Positions 1-10,852 are shown, numbered from the stretch's first letter. The stretch: 64,000 nucleotides of DNA from Rahnella ecdela (GCF_019049625.1 NZ_JAFMOY010000129.1:124001-188000); one strand, 5' to 3'. Numbers and translations are program-made. The notes: a model not told the origin generated them from the letters alone.

Positions 1-1101
1 GATGCAGCACACCATCAGAATGCCGCGCACTGAGACTTCACGCAGGAAGACGTCAAACATCGCGGCCAGCGCGTAACTGAGCGGTTCAATACCGGAAATA
101 ATGCGCGCAGGCAGTGGCATCGACAGCACCGGTACCGCCATTCCGGAGAAAGTCAGCGCGATACTGACGAAAATCCCCATCATGGTGTAAGCGGTAATGG
201 TGGTTTTGGTGAAGGTGAAAAGTAGCAGCCCGAGGCTTTGCGCGGCGATCACATAGAAGAAACCAATCACCATCATATACAAAGGATTACCGCTGACGCG
301 GGCGTCGAAGAACCCGACCAGCATCGCGATTTCCACCATCAGCAATGTGGTGAAATACAACGTGTACGGGGCGAGTTTGCCGAGCAGCGCCAGGGTAAAT
401 GACGGCGCACTGAGCAACGCCTGACTGCGCGCCATTACGTAGATCATGCAGGTCACGGTGAACAGTTGCAGCAGATGAATGGTTGCCGCAAATTGCTGGT
501 AATAAATGTAACTGCCACTGGCGTTAAACAGGCTGCCATAGGACAGATCGACGCTGGCCAGTGAAGGCAGCGTTTTGCCAATTTCGGTAGCAATTATCGA
601 GCGATAGCTGGTATTGAGTTCGGTGATAAGCCCGCTGAAATCCTGCGTCGAATACAGACCGGCACCGTAGAATAACGCGTTGTAATACAGCACGACACTG
701 GGCTGCTTTCCGGCGAGAACATCGGCTTCAAAATCATTGGGGATATATAACAGCGCATAATCCTGCGCGGTGCGCAGGCGATATTCCGCTTCGGGTAAAC
801 CGCCATCGAATGCCTGAACATGCGCGTGCGAACCGGCATCCAGTTTACGGGTCAACGTTTTGGATAATGAGCTGTGATCGTTATCGACCACTGAAACCGG
901 TAAATCCAGCAGAGTGCCTTCCGAAAAATTGCTGCTGATCAGACCAAATAACAGCAAAGGGAAAATCCAGCACAGCCAGTGGATCACTGGTTTGCGAAAG
1001 GCGTGATTTACTTCGCGGGTGAAAGCACGACTGAAACAGCGCCATGCGGCTTTTGCCCTTTCACTGTGTGGCGCTTTGACCGGCTTCACTTCGCTTTCCA
1101 T
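1..1101 (-). CDS. ABC-2 type permease, YhhJ/YbhS-like (3' end outside window)
   Basis: Partial gene: 367 codons are read from ATG at 1101 to the window edge with no stop. It resembles inner-membrane permeases of the ABC-2 family that work with HlyD-type adaptors. An N-terminal cytoplasmic stretch of about 35 residues precedes a first membrane segment (WLCWIFPLLLFGLISS). A large soluble domain follows (about residues 55-200, with the VSVVDNDHS strand typical of the family), then several hydrophobic segments to the window edge. The start overlaps the end of the HlyD gene by 16 bp, so the two are translationally coupled. No ATP-binding subunit is visible; it may lie beyond the edge. Substrate unknown. 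Confidence 0.8.
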   Translation of the reverse strand, partial: MESEVKPVKAPHSERAKAAWRCFSRAFTREVNHAFRKPVIHWLCWIFPLLLFGLISSNFSEGTLLDLPVSVVDNDHSSLSKTLTRKLDAGSHAHVQAFDGGLPEAEYRLRTAQDYALLYIPNDFEADVLAGKQPSVVLYYNALFYGAGLYSTQDFSGLITELNTSYRSIIATEIGKTLPSLASVDLSYGSLFNASGSYIYYQQFAATIHLLQLFTVTCMIYVMARSQALLSAPSFTLALLGKLAPYTLYFTTLLMVEIAMLVGFFDARVSGNPLYMMVIGFFYVIAAQSLGLLLFTFTKTTITAYTMMGIFVSIALTFSGMAVPVLSMPLPARIISGIEPLSYALAAMFDVFLREVSVRGILMVCCI

Positions 1102-2060
1102 TGCCACAATGCGCTCATGCCCTGACGCAGGCCGGGCACCGGTTTCGCAGGGTAAAGACGCACTTCAAACGTTTTTAAATCGAAATCACCGGTCGCTCGC
1201 GTGGCGCGTTTGGTCGCATAGTCGCCAAGTGGTGCGATATAGCGAACTTCGGCTTCGATCATTTGGTTATTCAACGCCGGAACGCGCATCTGCACTTTGT
1301 CGCCTTTGCGCACGCCCGCCAGAATATCTTCACGCAGATTAAAAACGAAATAGGCATCGGGCAGGCGCACGAGCGTCAGCAACGGACTGTTCGCACTTTC
1401 CAGCTCGCCGACTTCCACCGGTATCGGCCCCACTTCGCCATCGACCGGCGCTTTGACCTGCAAGTCATCGGTTTGCGCTTTGATTTCCAGTAAGTCTTCT
1501 TCCGCCTGGCGCAGCTGCGCGGCATAGCTTTCGCGCTGTTCCACGCGGTCGCCATTTACCCCTTCATCCAGATTGGCTTTGGCGACGAGAACTTGTGCAT
1601 ATGCGCTGTCGCGTGCACGGCGGGAATCTTCTAAATCAGACGCTGAAATAAACCCTTTCGCCGCCACTTTGGCGTTGCGGTTGTAGAGGTCGCGGGCGTT
1701 GACATATTCCGCCTGAGACTGCGCCAGAGTGGCTTTCAGGTTGCGGATACTTTCTTCGCGGGTTCCGTTAACGGAGAGATCAAGCTGAGCTTTTGCCTGA
1801 TCGCGGGCAGCTTCAGCGGCACGCAACTGCGCCATCATTTCGGGGCTGTCGAGGGTTATCAGCAATTGCCCGGCTTTCACATCGTCACCGCGTTCAACAT
1901 GACGTTCAATCACGCGGCCTTTGGATTTCGAGGCCACAATCACTTCCGGCGCATCGACTTCGCCCTGTAACAGCAAATCCTGATTGTGCGCACGAAACAG
2001 CACCGCCAGAGAAACCGCCGCCGCAACCAGCAGCAAGGTCAATAAAATTCGTTTACTCAT
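1086..2060 (-). CDS. HlyD-family membrane fusion (periplasmic adaptor) protein
   Basis: 324 aa. An N-terminal membrane anchor (about residues 4-22) is followed by a biotinyl-lipoyl-like half (LLLQGEVDAPEVIVASKS), a long Ala/Glu/Arg-rich alpha-helical coiled coil (about 75-205), the second lipoyl half (QVKAPVDGEVGPIPVEVG) and a beta-barrel domain. This is the layout of adaptors such as YhiI and YbhG, which link an inner-membrane ABC exporter to an outer-membrane channel. It is first in its operon and overlaps the downstream permease. The family assignment is firm. The exported substrate cannot be told, and no regulator is adjacent. Confidence 0.88.
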   Translation of the reverse strand: MSKRILLTLLLVAAAVSLAVLFRAHNQDLLLQGEVDAPEVIVASKSKGRVIERHVERGDDVKAGQLLITLDSPEMMAQLRAAEAARDQAKAQLDLSVNGTREESIRNLKATLAQSQAEYVNARDLYNRNAKVAAKGFISASDLEDSRRARDSAYAQVLVAKANLDEGVNGDRVEQRESYAAQLRQAEEDLLEIKAQTDDLQVKAPVDGEVGPIPVEVGELESANSPLLTLVRLPDAYFVFNLREDILAGVRKGDKVQMRVPALNNQMIEAEVRYIAPLGDYATKRATRATGDFDLKTFEVRLYPAKPVPGLRQGMSALWQWKAK

Positions 2061-2384
2061 CGGTGCTTCATCCTTTTTGTTTGCCTGTGTTTATCATCGG
2101 CTTTGGTTCTCCTTTCCATGACTGTCCCTTCCCGCCAGCGCCCGTTCTTAACGGCGCAGAGCTTCACTGAAATCATAGCGGGATGAACAAAGACTGTTTA
2201 ACACAAAACAACATATTCATTGAAACTATAATTTAAGTTATTCGAATCGATTTTAAGAATGTTTTAACGGCAATTAAGGGCACAAATGCCGTATTCAATC
2301 GGTAGTTATTGGGTAATACTCGTTCTAATTATGAGCGGAGTGAATGCATTCTCCCCTCTTTCCTTTGATGAGTGAGCCGTGATT
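2061..2384. other. Intergenic region between divergent exporter and yhbW genes
   Basis: This 324-bp gap must carry the promoters of the HlyD operon (leftward) and yhbW (rightward). The middle, about 2200-2280, is AT-rich. I could not find a convincing -35/-10 pair with correct spacing, nor a CRP or FNR dyad. No small ORF with a good ribosome binding site is apparent. Confidence 0.5.
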
Positions 2385-3410
2385 ATGTCTGAGAAAAACA
2401 CCGTTCCCCTTTCCGTGCTCGATCTGGCACCAGTGCCGCAGGGTGCCGATCCGGCCCGGGCATTCCAGTGCTCCCTTGAACTGGCACAGCACGCCGAGAA
2501 ATGGGGTTATCAGCGTTACTGGATGGCAGAGCATCACAACATGACCGGTATCGCCAGTGCGGCGACGTCTGTGTTGCTGGGTTATATTGCGGGCGGAACG
2601 AAAACGATCCGCGTGGGCTCCGGCGGTGTAATGCTGCCAAACCACTCGCCGCTGGTGATTGCTGAACAGTTCGGCACGCTGGCTACGCTGTACCCAAACC
2701 GCGTCGATCTGGGGCTGGGCCGCGCGCCGGGTACGGATCAGCGCACCATGATCGCGCTGCGCCGTCATCTTTCCGGTGAAATCGATAATTTCCCGCAGGA
2801 TGTGCAGGAATTACAGATGTATTTCAGCGACGTTCAGCCGCAGCAGGCCGTTCAGGCCGTACCGGGGCAAGGTTTGCATGTGCCGATCTGGTTACTGGGA
2901 TCGAGCCTTTACAGCGCTCAGCTGGCGGCGGCGCTCGGTCTGCCCTTTGCCTTTGCCTCACATTTCGCGCCGGACATGTTGTATCAGGCACTGGCGATTT
3001 ATCGCAGCAAATTCCAGCCTTCTGCACAGCTCGAAAAGCCACACGCAATGGTGTGCATTAACGCAATTGCTGCTGATACCAATGAAGAAGCACGCCGGAT
3101 GTTTACCTCCAACCAGCAGCAGTTTATTAATCTGCGCCGCGGAATGCCGGGTAAACTCCCTTCGCCGGTCGATAACATCGAAAGCCTGTGGTCAGCTCAG
3201 GAACGCTTTGGCGTCGATAACGCGCTGCGCATGTCGGTAGTCGGTAATAAAGAAACTGTGCGTCAGGGTTTGCAGAATATTCTGCGTGAAACCGAAGCCG
3301 ATGAACTGATGATCAACGGCCAGATTTTTGATCACCAGGCTCGTTTGCATTCGTTCGAAATTGTCTCTCAGCTTCATGGCGATCTGATTAAAGAACAGCG
3401 CATCAGCTGA
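2385..3410 (+). CDS. yhbW: Luciferase-like monooxygenase family protein YhbW
   Basis: 341 aa from ATG 2385; an in-frame GTG six bases upstream is possible. It is a bacterial luciferase-like TIM-barrel flavin protein of the YhbW type. Matching features are the N-terminal [15 protein letters not shown] strand, the YWMAEHHNM segment, [21 protein letters not shown] and [13 protein letters not shown]. Such proteins use reduced flavin and oxygen, but the YhbW substrate is not established. In E. coli mtr lies between yhbW and deaD; here yhbW directly faces deaD across a shared terminator. Confidence 0.93.
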   Translation: MSEKNTVPLSVLDLAPVPQGADPARAFQCSLELAQHAEKWGYQRYWMAEHHNMTGIASAATSVLLGYIAGGTKTIRVGSGGVMLPNHSPLVIAEQFGTLATLYPNRVDLGLGRAPGTDQRTMIALRRHLSGEIDNFPQDVQELQMYFSDVQPQQAVQAVPGQGLHVPIWLLGSSLYSAQLAAALGLPFAFASHFAPDMLYQALAIYRSKFQPSAQLEKPHAMVCINAIAADTNEEARRMFTSNQQQFINLRRGMPGKLPSPVDNIESLWSAQERFGVDNALRMSVVGNKETVRQGLQNILRETEADELMINGQIFDHQARLHSFEIVSQLHGDLIKEQRIS

Positions 3411-3431
3411 CCGGCGACCTGAATCGCAGGC

Positions 3432-3463
3432 ATAAAAAAACCAGCCCGGAGGCTGGTTTTTTA
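3432..3463. terminator. Bidirectional terminator between yhbW and deaD
   Basis: The stem AACCAGCC/GGCTGGTT (3439-3458) with loop CGGA is flanked by an A-run on the left and a T-run on the right. It can therefore end both the rightward yhbW transcript and the leftward deaD transcript. Confidence 0.9.
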
Positions 3464-3493
3464 TTATCTGGTGTTCAGTAAACTGAATTCAGA

Positions 3494-5428
3494 TTATGCG
3501 TCAGTAGTACGACGTGGTGCGCGGCTTGGCGGACGACGGTCGCCAGCTGCTGAAGAACCTTCACGACGATCACCGCTGAAAGAACGTGGAGCACCGTTAC
3601 CACGACGTTCGCCACCTGCACCAGCTGGACGATCACCGTTGAATGGACGCGGAGCACCGTTACCACGACGCTCACCGCCAGCACCTGCCGGACGATCACG
3701 ACGCGGAGCCTGTGGCACTGCATCACCAATCAGCTGCATGTTCATCGGTTTGTTCAGGATACGCGTACGGGTGAAGTGAGACAGGATCTCGCCCGGCATA
3801 CCTTTTGGCAGTTCGATAGTAGAGTGCGTACCGAACAGCTTGATGTTACCGATGTAACGGCTGCTGATGTCGCCTTCGTTAGCGATAGCACCAACGATGT
3901 GACGAACTTCAACACCATCATCACGACCCACTTCGATGCGATACAGTTCCATTTCGCCAGCGTCACGACGCTCACGACGTGGGCTGTCGCCATCACGTGC
4001 AGGACGGTCATTGCTGCGAGCCGGACGGTCACGACGATCGCCACGATCACCGCGGTCGCCACGGTCTTCGAATTCACGACGTGGTGGACGGCTTTTGAAG
4101 ACCGGATCCGCTGCAACGATCAGAGGACGTTCGCCCTGTGCCATTTTCAGCAGTGCCGCAGCCAGTGTTTCGATGTCCAGCTCTTCTGCAGGTTGCAGTT
4201 TTGCCAGCAGGCCACGGTATTGATCCAGATCGCTGCTTTCCAGTTGCTGTTGAACTTTCGCTGCGAATTTAGCCAGACGACGTTCGCCCAGAACTTCTGC
4301 AGTTGGGATTTCAACTTCTGGAATGGTCAGCTTCATGGTGCGTTCAATGTTGCGCAGCAGACGACGCTCACGGTTCTCAACGAACAGTAATGCGCGACCC
4401 GCACGGCCAGCACGACCGGTACGACCGATACGGTGAACGTAAGATTCTGAGTCCATCGGAATGTCGTAGTTAACAACCAGGCTGATACGTTCTACATCGA
4501 GACCACGTGCTGCCACGTCGGTTGCGATCAGAATGTCCAGACGACCATCTTTCAGACGTTCCAGAGTCTGCTCACGCAGCGCCTGGTTCATGTCACCATT
4601 CAGTGCAGCGCTGCTGTAGCCGCTACGCTCAAGAGCTTCAGCCACTTCCAGCGTCGCGTTTTTGGTACGAACGAAGATGATCGCCGCATCAAAATCTTCT
4701 GCTTCCAGGAAACGTACCAGCGCTTCGTTTTTACGCAGACCGTACACAGACCAGTAGCTCTGGCTGATGTCAGGACGTGTAGTCACGCTTGACTGGATAC
4801 GTACTTCCTGTGGGTCTTTCATGAAGCGACGGGTAATACGACGGATTGCTTCTGGCATGGTTGCAGAGAACAGCGCGGTCTGATGCTCAGCCGGGATCTG
4901 CGCCATGATAGTTTCGACGTCTTCGATGAAGCCCATACGCAGCATTTCATCAGCTTCGTCCAGCACCAGGCCACTCAGGTTAGAGAGGTTCAGGGTGCCG
5001 CGTTTCAGGTGGTCCAGCAGACGACCCGGGGTACCTACAACAACTTGTGGTCCCTGACGCAGTGCGCGCAGCTGAACGTCATAGCGCTGGCCGCCGTAAA
5101 GGGCAACCACATTCACGCCATGCATATGTTTAGAGAAATCAGTCATTGCTTCAGCAACCTGAACCGCCAGTTCGCGGGTAGGTGCCAGAACAAGAATTTG
5201 TGGTGCTTTCAGTGAAGCATCAATGTTATGCAGCAGCGGTAAAGAGAACGCAGCTGTTTTACCGGAACCCGTCTGAGCCATACCCAGAACGTCGCGGCCA
5301 TTTAACAGGTGAGGAATACACTCAGCCTGAATTGGTGAAGGTTTTTCATAGCCCAAATCAGTCAGGGCAGAAATGATCGGAGCAGACAGCCCCAGGTCAG
5401 CAAAAGAGGTTTCAAGCTCAGTAGTCAT
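3494..5428 (-). CDS. deaD: ATP-dependent RNA helicase DeaD (CsdA)
   Basis: 644 aa from ATG 5428; the longer reading from 5443 is less likely because homology starts at [13 protein letters not shown]. It is the cold-shock DEAD-box helicase of 50S assembly and mRNA decay. Motifs: Q motif ([11 protein letters not shown]), motif I AQTGSGKT (51-58), DEAD (157-160), SAT (188-190) and [12 protein letters not shown] helicase C domain, a DbpA-type RNA-binding domain ([21 protein letters not shown]) and a basic Arg/Gly-rich tail follow. The tail holds two near-identical ~22-residue repeats ([17 protein letters not shown]). The start overlaps the yrbN leader ORF. Downstream of nlpI as in E. coli. Confidence 0.97.
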   Translation of the reverse strand: MTTELETSFADLGLSAPIISALTDLGYEKPSPIQAECIPHLLNGRDVLGMAQTGSGKTAAFSLPLLHNIDASLKAPQILVLAPTRELAVQVAEAMTDFSKHMHGVNVVALYGGQRYDVQLRALRQGPQVVVGTPGRLLDHLKRGTLNLSNLSGLVLDEADEMLRMGFIEDVETIMAQIPAEHQTALFSATMPEAIRRITRRFMKDPQEVRIQSSVTTRPDISQSYWSVYGLRKNEALVRFLEAEDFDAAIIFVRTKNATLEVAEALERSGYSSAALNGDMNQALREQTLERLKDGRLDILIATDVAARGLDVERISLVVNYDIPMDSESYVHRIGRTGRAGRAGRALLFVENRERRLLRNIERTMKLTIPEVEIPTAEVLGERRLAKFAAKVQQQLESSDLDQYRGLLAKLQPAEELDIETLAAALLKMAQGERPLIVAADPVFKSRPPRREFEDRGDRGDRGDRRDRPARSNDRPARDGDSPRRERRDAGEMELYRIEVGRDDGVEVRHIVGAIANEGDISSRYIGNIKLFGTHSTIELPKGMPGEILSHFTRTRILNKPMNMQLIGDAVPQAPRRDRPAGAGGERRGNGAPRPFNGDRPAGAGGERRGNGAPRSFSGDRREGSSAAGDRRPPSRAPRRTTDA

Positions 5429-5498
5429 GTACACGTGCCTCATTAATAATGGCAGCCAGTCTACATAACTCGTCGAGAAAATTTTCAGTCATTTTCAT
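5418..5498 (-). CDS. yrbN: Leader peptide YrbN upstream of deaD
   Basis: A 26-codon ORF starting with Met-Lys-Met-Thr-Glu-Asn-Phe and ending Val-His-Asp-Tyr-stop. I recall nearly the same sequence for E. coli YrbN. Its last codons overlap the deaD start: the deaD ATG (5428-5426) sits out of frame inside the final His-Asp-Tyr codons. Translation of the peptide therefore runs across the deaD initiation site, which points to translational coupling. Conservation of the peptide and the overlap argues against a chance ORF. Function beyond cis-regulation is unknown. Confidence 0.8.
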   Translation of the reverse strand: MKMTENFLDELCRLAAIINEARVHDY

Positions 5499-5613
5499 TG
5501 AAAAGTGTGAACCGGCTCAAATTAGATTATAAAACGAACAAAACAACCCTCGCCCGTTAAGGCGCTTAAAAATGGCAAATACCATGATTAAAAAGGCTGA
5601 TTGGTGTCGTCAG

Positions 5614-6498
5614 CTATTGCTGGTCCGATTCTGATAGGTCGTCTTGCTCATGGCCCAAAAGCGCCAATTCCAACAATGCATAGCGGTGCTCAACAAAGTT
5701 ATGAACGTTGTTAGCTACCGTCAGTTTGAACAGTGCCGCGGCGCTGTTCTTGTCCCCCAGACTTAGGTAATGCTTACCTAAATAGAAGTCAGTTTCACTG
5801 AGATGCTCAGCGAGCGAAGTGTTATCCGTTGCTTCTGCCTTGAGGCGTTCCATCAGCGTAGATTCGCTGATTTTGCCCAGGTAGAATTCGACGATATTCC
5901 ATCCCCATTGCCCTCTGTCCGCTTTGTCATAACGCTCCTGGAGCGCTACCTCGGCATTCTTCGGATTGATTTCTCGCTCCGCAAGATAAAGCCATAACGA
6001 ACGGAAGGGATCATTTGGATCGTCTCGATAAAACGCCTGCAGATCATCCTGCGCTAACGAGAATCGGCCACCGTAATACAGTGCGATACCTCGGTTCAAA
6101 CGCGCGTAGTTGTAAGTTGGATCAAGCTCTAGTACAGAATCAAACGCTTCATAGGCAGCATCGAAATTGCCTGCCTGCGTTAGGTAAATCCCCAGGTAGT
6201 TAAAAACTTCTGGCATATCAGGACGAATAGACAGCGCTTGTGAAAAATCATTTCGCGCCAGTGCTCTTAGCCCGAGACTATCATACAGCACACCGCGCTC
6301 ATATAATAGCTGTGCTCTCTCATCATCGCTTAATGACCGACTGGCAAGTATTTGTTCCATGCGTGCCAGGATGACTTCCTGCTGCAACGTCGGCTGCAAC
6401 GGAATCGCCAGAACTTCATTTTTACGCCAATCATGGTTGCTGCATCCTGCCAACATAAGTGCTGTCGCAACATAACACCAGCGCAAGAAAGGCTTCAT
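5614..6498 (-). CDS. nlpI: Outer-membrane lipoprotein NlpI
   Basis: 294 aa from ATG 6498, the length of E. coli NlpI. An upstream in-frame ATG at 6573 would bury the signal peptide. The lipobox LMLAGC places the acylated cysteine at residue 19. The rest is tetratricopeptide-like helices (for example [29 protein letters not shown], split here as [15 protein letters not shown] and [14 protein letters not shown]). NlpI is an adaptor that brings the protease Prc to peptidoglycan endopeptidases such as MepS. It lies between pnp and deaD as in E. coli, and a 13-bp perfect hairpin separates it from pnp. Confidence 0.96.
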   Translation of the reverse strand: MKPFLRWCYVATALMLAGCSNHDWRKNEVLAIPLQPTLQQEVILARMEQILASRSLSDDERAQLLYERGVLYDSLGLRALARNDFSQALSIRPDMPEVFNYLGIYLTQAGNFDAAYEAFDSVLELDPTYNYARLNRGIALYYGGRFSLAQDDLQAFYRDDPNDPFRSLWLYLAEREINPKNAEVALQERYDKADRGQWGWNIVEFYLGKISESTLMERLKAEATDNTSLAEHLSETDFYLGKHYLSLGDKNSAAALFKLTVANNVHNFVEHRYALLELALLGHEQDDLSESDQQ

Positions 6499-6580
6499 TT
6501 CTACTCCCGGAGACAAACATTGGATGAACATCCTGTCATCCGCTTGCTTAACACGAACGCATCCTGTGTTCATGAGACGA

Positions 6581-6610
6581 ACAGCTCCTTTCCTGCTGGA
6601 AAGGAGCTGT
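6581..6610 (-). other. Perfect 13-bp stem-loop between pnp and nlpI
   Basis: ACAGCTCCTTTCC (6581-6593) and its exact reverse complement (6598-6610) enclose a 4-nt loop. In the pnp-to-nlpI direction only TTCGTCTC follows, so it lacks a proper U-tract. It looks more like an RNA-processing or 3'-stabilising hairpin, or a leaky terminator, than a full terminator. Confidence 0.75.
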
Positions 6611-6627
6611 AAAACTTCTGTTACAGA

Positions 6628-8751
6628 TTATTCAGCTGCAGGTTGCTCAGATGTTTCGTCCTGAGTAGGTGCGGTAGCTTCTTTGATGCTCAGACGCACA
6701 CGACCCTGACGGTCAACTTCGAGAACCTTAACCGGTACTTCCTGACCCATCTGCAGGTAATCAGTCACTTTCTCTACACGCTTGTCAGCGATTTGAGAAA
6801 TGTGAACCAGACCTTCTTTACCGCCGCCGATGGCAACAAACGCACCAAAGTCTACGATACGGGTCACTTTACCCTGATAGATACGGCCAACTTCGATTTC
6901 AGCAGTGATCTCTTCGATACGACGGATAGCGTATTTCGCTTTCTCGCCGTCGGTAGCTGCGATTTTCACAGTACCGTCATCTTCGATTTCGATAGTGGTG
7001 CCGGTTTCTTCAGTCAGCGCACGGATTACAGAACCACCTTTACCGATCACGTCCTTGATTTTGTCCGGGCTGATCTTGATGGTGTGAATACGTGGAGCAA
7101 ACTGAGAGATATCGCCACGTGGTGTGCTGATAGCCTGTTCCATCACGCCCAGAATGTGCAGACGCGCACCCTTAGCCTGATTCAGAGCCACCTGCATGAT
7201 TTCGCGGGTGATACCTTCGATTTTAATGTCCATCTGCAGCGCGGTGATACCGTCGCGGCTACCGGCCACTTTAAAGTCCATGTCGCCCAGGTGATCTTCG
7301 TCACCCAGAATGTCGGACAGAACGATAAAGCTTTCGCCTTCTTTAACCAGGCCCATTGCGATACCCGCAACAGCGGCTTTAATTGGCACGCCTGCATCCA
7401 TCAGGGCCAGAGATGCGCCACAAACAGAAGCCATTGAAGATGAACCGTTAGATTCAGTGATTTCAGAAACCACACGTACGGTGTACGGGAAGTCTTCTGG
7501 TTTTGGCATCATCGCCAGCACGCCACGTTTAGCAAGACGGCCATGGCCAATCTCACGACGTTTTGGCGAACCTACCATACCGGTTTCACCAACAGAGTAC
7601 GGAGGGAAATTGTAGTGGAACAGGAAGCTGTCAGTCTTCTCGCCCATCAGCTCATCCAGGTTCTGTGCATCACGGGCAGTACCCAGAGTGGCAGTAACCA
7701 GTGCCTGAGTTTCACCACGGGTGAACAGCGCTGAACCGTGAGTACGTGGCAGAACACCAGTACGCACATCCAGACCACGGATCATGTCTTTTTCACGGCC
7801 ATCGATACGTGGCTCGCCACGCAGAACACGGCTACGAACCACGTTCTTCTCGATGCTGCCCAGAATGTCCGAGATTTCGCCAGCGTCCAGAGTTTCGTCT
7901 TCAGCTTGCAGAGCCTGAACAACGTCAGACTTGATAACGTTAATCTGGTTGTAACGCTCTTGTTTCTCGGTAATCAGGTACGCATCACCCAGACGGGATT
8001 CAGACAGGGCAGCCACGCGAGCGTGCAGCTCAGCGTTAACCACTTCTGGCTGCCAGTCCCATTTTGGTTTGCCAGCTTCAGCAACCAATGAGTTGATGTT
8101 GTCGATAACGATTTGTTGTTGTTCGTGGCCGAATACGACCGCGCCCAGCATCTGATCTTCGCTCAACACTTCAGCTTCAGATTCAACCATCAGAACAGCG
8201 CCCTGAGTACCCGCAACTACCAGGTCCAGACGGCTTGTTTTCAGCTCATCTGCGGTTGGGTTCAGAACGTACTGGTCGTTGATGTAACCAACGCGTGCAG
8301 CACCGATAGGGCCGTTGAATGGAATACCAGACAGGCTCAGGGCAGCAGACGCACCGATCATCGCAACGATGTCAGGGTTAACTTGTGGGTTCAGGGAAAC
8401 CACAGTCGCGATAACCTGAACTTCGTTCAGGAAGGAGTCCGGGAACAGAGGACGGATCGGACGGTCAATCAGACGTGAAGTCAGCGTTTCGCCTTCACTT
8501 GGACGGCCTTCGCGACGGAAGAAGCTACCCGGGATACGACCAGCAGCGTAAGTACGCTCCTGATAGTTAACAGTCAGCGGGAAGAAGCTCTGACCTGGTT
8601 TAGCTTTTTTCTGACCAACAACGGTAACGAATACCGCGGTGTCGTCCATGCTAACCATAACAGCTGCAGTTGCCTGACGAGCCATCATGCCGGTTTCCAG
8701 CGTAACGGTGTGCTGGCCGTATTGGAATTTACGAATAGTCGGATTAAGCAA
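6628..8751 (-). CDS. pnp: Polynucleotide phosphorylase (PNPase)
   Basis: 707 aa, 3'-5' phosphorolytic exoribonuclease and degradosome component. Two RNase PH-like domains (about 1-210 and 310-545) are followed by a KH domain ([20 protein letters not shown]) and an S1 domain ([20 protein letters not shown]). The second PH core holds [18 protein letters not shown]. The start codon is TTG (8751-8749) with AAGGA upstream, the same rare start used by E. coli pnp. It lies downstream of rpsO, with a long leader able to form an RNase III-type duplex, consistent with known pnp autoregulation. Confidence 0.98.
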   Translation of the reverse strand: MLNPTIRKFQYGQHTVTLETGMMARQATAAVMVSMDDTAVFVTVVGQKKAKPGQSFFPLTVNYQERTYAAGRIPGSFFRREGRPSEGETLTSRLIDRPIRPLFPDSFLNEVQVIATVVSLNPQVNPDIVAMIGASAALSLSGIPFNGPIGAARVGYINDQYVLNPTADELKTSRLDLVVAGTQGAVLMVESEAEVLSEDQMLGAVVFGHEQQQIVIDNINSLVAEAGKPKWDWQPEVVNAELHARVAALSESRLGDAYLITEKQERYNQINVIKSDVVQALQAEDETLDAGEISDILGSIEKNVVRSRVLRGEPRIDGREKDMIRGLDVRTGVLPRTHGSALFTRGETQALVTATLGTARDAQNLDELMGEKTDSFLFHYNFPPYSVGETGMVGSPKRREIGHGRLAKRGVLAMMPKPEDFPYTVRVVSEITESNGSSSMASVCGASLALMDAGVPIKAAVAGIAMGLVKEGESFIVLSDILGDEDHLGDMDFKVAGSRDGITALQMDIKIEGITREIMQVALNQAKGARLHILGVMEQAISTPRGDISQFAPRIHTIKISPDKIKDVIGKGGSVIRALTEETGTTIEIEDDGTVKIAATDGEKAKYAIRRIEEITAEIEVGRIYQGKVTRIVDFGAFVAIGGGKEGLVHISQIADKRVEKVTDYLQMGQEVPVKVLEVDRQGRVRLSIKEATAPTQDETSEQPAAE

Positions 8752-8827
8752 TGTAATGTCCTTTTGTATGACGCGCAGCTGTTATGACAGCAGTTCACGC
8801 CGATCAATATCCGAGCTTCTCACTACA

Positions 8828-8899
8828 TTCTCGCGACTAATGACAATCCTTATATACCTGGCAATGTGGTAATAAAGTCTCTCATTAGCCGCGCGAAAA
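8828..8899 (-). promoter_or_regulatory. pnp leader stem (likely RNase III site)
   Basis: In the pnp mRNA leader the arm at 8882-8898 (TCGCGCGGCTAATGA in RNA sense) pairs with the arm at 8828-8843 (TCATTAGTCGCGA), giving a long, nearly continuous duplex about 80-150 nt upstream of the TTG start. In E. coli a leader duplex here is cut by RNase III, and PNPase then degrades its own message. Conservation of that control is inferred. Confidence 0.7.
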
Positions 8900-8983
8900 C
8901 ATCTGTAACGGAAGTTCATGTACTTAGAATAACAATAGAAACAGCAGCCATACAGTACCCTGATTTGGCGTTGCTTCCTAGAA

Positions 8984-9007
8984 TAAAGGGGCCTATTGGC
9001 CCCTTTA
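8984..9007 (-). terminator. rpsO terminator
   Basis: AAAGGGGCC/GGCCCCTTT stem with loop AATA/TATT, about 20 bp past the rpsO stop and followed by TTTATT in the rpsO direction. It is expected to be partly read through into pnp, as in E. coli. Confidence 0.85.
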
Positions 9008-9024
9008 CACTGAAACTCGCTTGA

Positions 9025-9321
<297 letters not shown>

Positions 9322-9371
9322 TTAAACGGGTGCCGATCTCTAATTCAGCAACCCAATGCATAAGCTGCGCT

Positions 9372-9400
9372 ATTCTACCCTTTGCTATATATGATCGCAA
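9372..9400 (-). promoter_or_regulatory. rpsO sigma-70 promoter
   Basis: On the minus strand TTGCGA (9395-9400) and TAGAAT (9372-9377) are separated by exactly 17 bp. The start would lie near 9365, giving a leader of about 70 nt before rpsO. Confidence 0.75.
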
Positions 9401-9416
9401 GGTGAGCAGAAAGCGC

Positions 9417-10361
9417 TTAATCCGTGTATTCAACGACCAGACGACGCGGCGCAATGCGGCCATCATCATCAATTTCGCCCACACCGATAAACTTACGTTC
9501 TTCGCCTTCAGTGATGCGAACCATGCCACTGGCCGGTGCACCAGATGCCTGAACAGGTTGGCCCTGTTTAACATATCCGGCGACGACAGGCAGCAGGTTC
9601 ACTTCCGGGAAGTCTTCACACGCGCTGTCCATAGGCAGCAACAAAGGATCCAGCAGTAAGCGTGGCTCGATGCCCTGCTCTTCTGCCTGAGCGATCAATT
9701 CATGAAGTTTTTCCATGGTAACCATGCGCTCAGAAGGATAAGTTGCGACCTGCAAACGGCGCAAATACGTGACGTGTGCACCACAGCCCAATTTTTCGCC
9801 CAGATCATCCACAATCGTGCGGATATAAGTGCCTTTTGAACAGTGGATTTCTAATTCAACCTCGAAGCCTTCCCAGCGAATGAACCGGAGTTCATACACA
9901 GTAATGCTGCGGGATTCTCGCGGAACTTCGATGCCCTGACGTGCATATTCGTACAGTTTTTTCCCTTCATATTTCAGCGCGGAATACATGGAAGGAATTT
10001 GTTGGGTTTCCCCACGAAAACTGTCGAGAGCATCGTCAAGTTGCTGCTGAGTGAAGGTCATTTCACGTTCGGAAATGATGGCACCTTCAGCATCTGACGT
10101 ATCAGTGCGCTGTCCCATACGGGCAATCACGCGATAACGCTTATCAGAATCAAGCAGGAACCGGGAAAACTTGGTCGCTTCGCCTAAACAAAGCGGCAAC
10201 ATGCCCGTAGCTAAAGGATCGAGAGCGCCGGTATGTCCCGCCCGGTTAGCGTTGTAAAGGCGCTTAACCTTTTGCAGGGCATCGTTAGAAGACAAGCCTA
10301 AAGATTTGTCCAGTAGCAGAACGCCGTGTATATCACGGCCGCGGCGACGTGGGCGACTCAT
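9417..10361 (-). CDS. truB: tRNA pseudouridine-55 synthase TruB
   Basis: 314 aa, the E. coli length. It makes the T-loop pseudouridine at position 55 of tRNAs and also acts as a tRNA chaperone. The catalytic aspartate is D48 in [17 protein letters not shown]-terminal PUA-like domain ends the protein (about 250-310, [20 protein letters not shown]). The ATG at 10361 overlaps the last base of the rbfA stop codon, indicating tight coupling in the nusA-infB-rbfA-truB transcript. Confidence 0.97.
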   Translation of the reverse strand: MSRPRRRGRDIHGVLLLDKSLGLSSNDALQKVKRLYNANRAGHTGALDPLATGMLPLCLGEATKFSRFLLDSDKRYRVIARMGQRTDTSDAEGAIISEREMTFTQQQLDDALDSFRGETQQIPSMYSALKYEGKKLYEYARQGIEVPRESRSITVYELRFIRWEGFEVELEIHCSKGTYIRTIVDDLGEKLGCGAHVTYLRRLQVATYPSERMVTMEKLHELIAQAEEQGIEPRLLLDPLLLPMDSACEDFPEVNLLPVVAGYVKQGQPVQASGAPASGMVRITEGEERKFIGVGEIDDDGRIAPRRLVVEYTD

Positions 10362-10774
10362 TATGCTTCCTCGTCATCGCCTGCAGCTGAACGACGTTCA
10401 GCATCGTTTTTCACGACGTTGGTCACCAGATTGGACATACGCATACCTTCAACCAAAGAGTTGTCGTAAGCGAAAGTCAGTTCTGGTACTACACGCAAAC
10501 GCATCGCTTTACCGATCAGCGTACGGATGAAACCTGACGCGTCCTGCAAAGCTTTGATGCCATTCTTAACACGATCGGGATCGTGATTTTCAGTGGTCAG
10601 CACGTCCAGGAAGGTCACGAACACTTTGGCATAAGCCAGGTCACGTGAAACTTCAACGCCTGAAACTGTCGCCATGCCTACGCGTGGGTCTTTGACTTCA
10701 CGCTGTAAGATGATGGCGATTTCTTTTTGCATCTCCTGAGAGACGCGCTGAGTACGGCTAAATTCTTTTGCCAT
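10361..10774 (-). CDS. rbfA: Ribosome-binding factor A
   Basis: 137 aa. A small KH-like 30S maturation factor needed for 16S rRNA 5'-end processing and cold adaptation. It starts [20 protein letters not shown], the family N-terminus, and ends in an acidic tail (AAGDDEEA). Downstream of infB and overlapping truB by one base. Confidence 0.97.
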   Translation of the reverse strand: MAKEFSRTQRVSQEMQKEIAIILQREVKDPRVGMATVSGVEVSRDLAYAKVFVTFLDVLTTENHDPDRVKNGIKALQDASGFIRTLIGKAMRLRVVPELTFAYDNSLVEGMRMSNLVTNVVKNDAERRSAAGDDEEA

Positions 10775-10852
10775 GATGCTTTACTCCTCACTTGCTCCAG
10801 ACAAATAAGGGGGCGCAAGGCCCCCATCTGGATATCAGCTACTTCGCAAACG

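Noticed and set aside
3776-4390. Long open frames opposite deaD
   Set aside because: They mirror the repetitive, codon-biased Arg/Gly and helicase regions of deaD, and their products are low-complexity.
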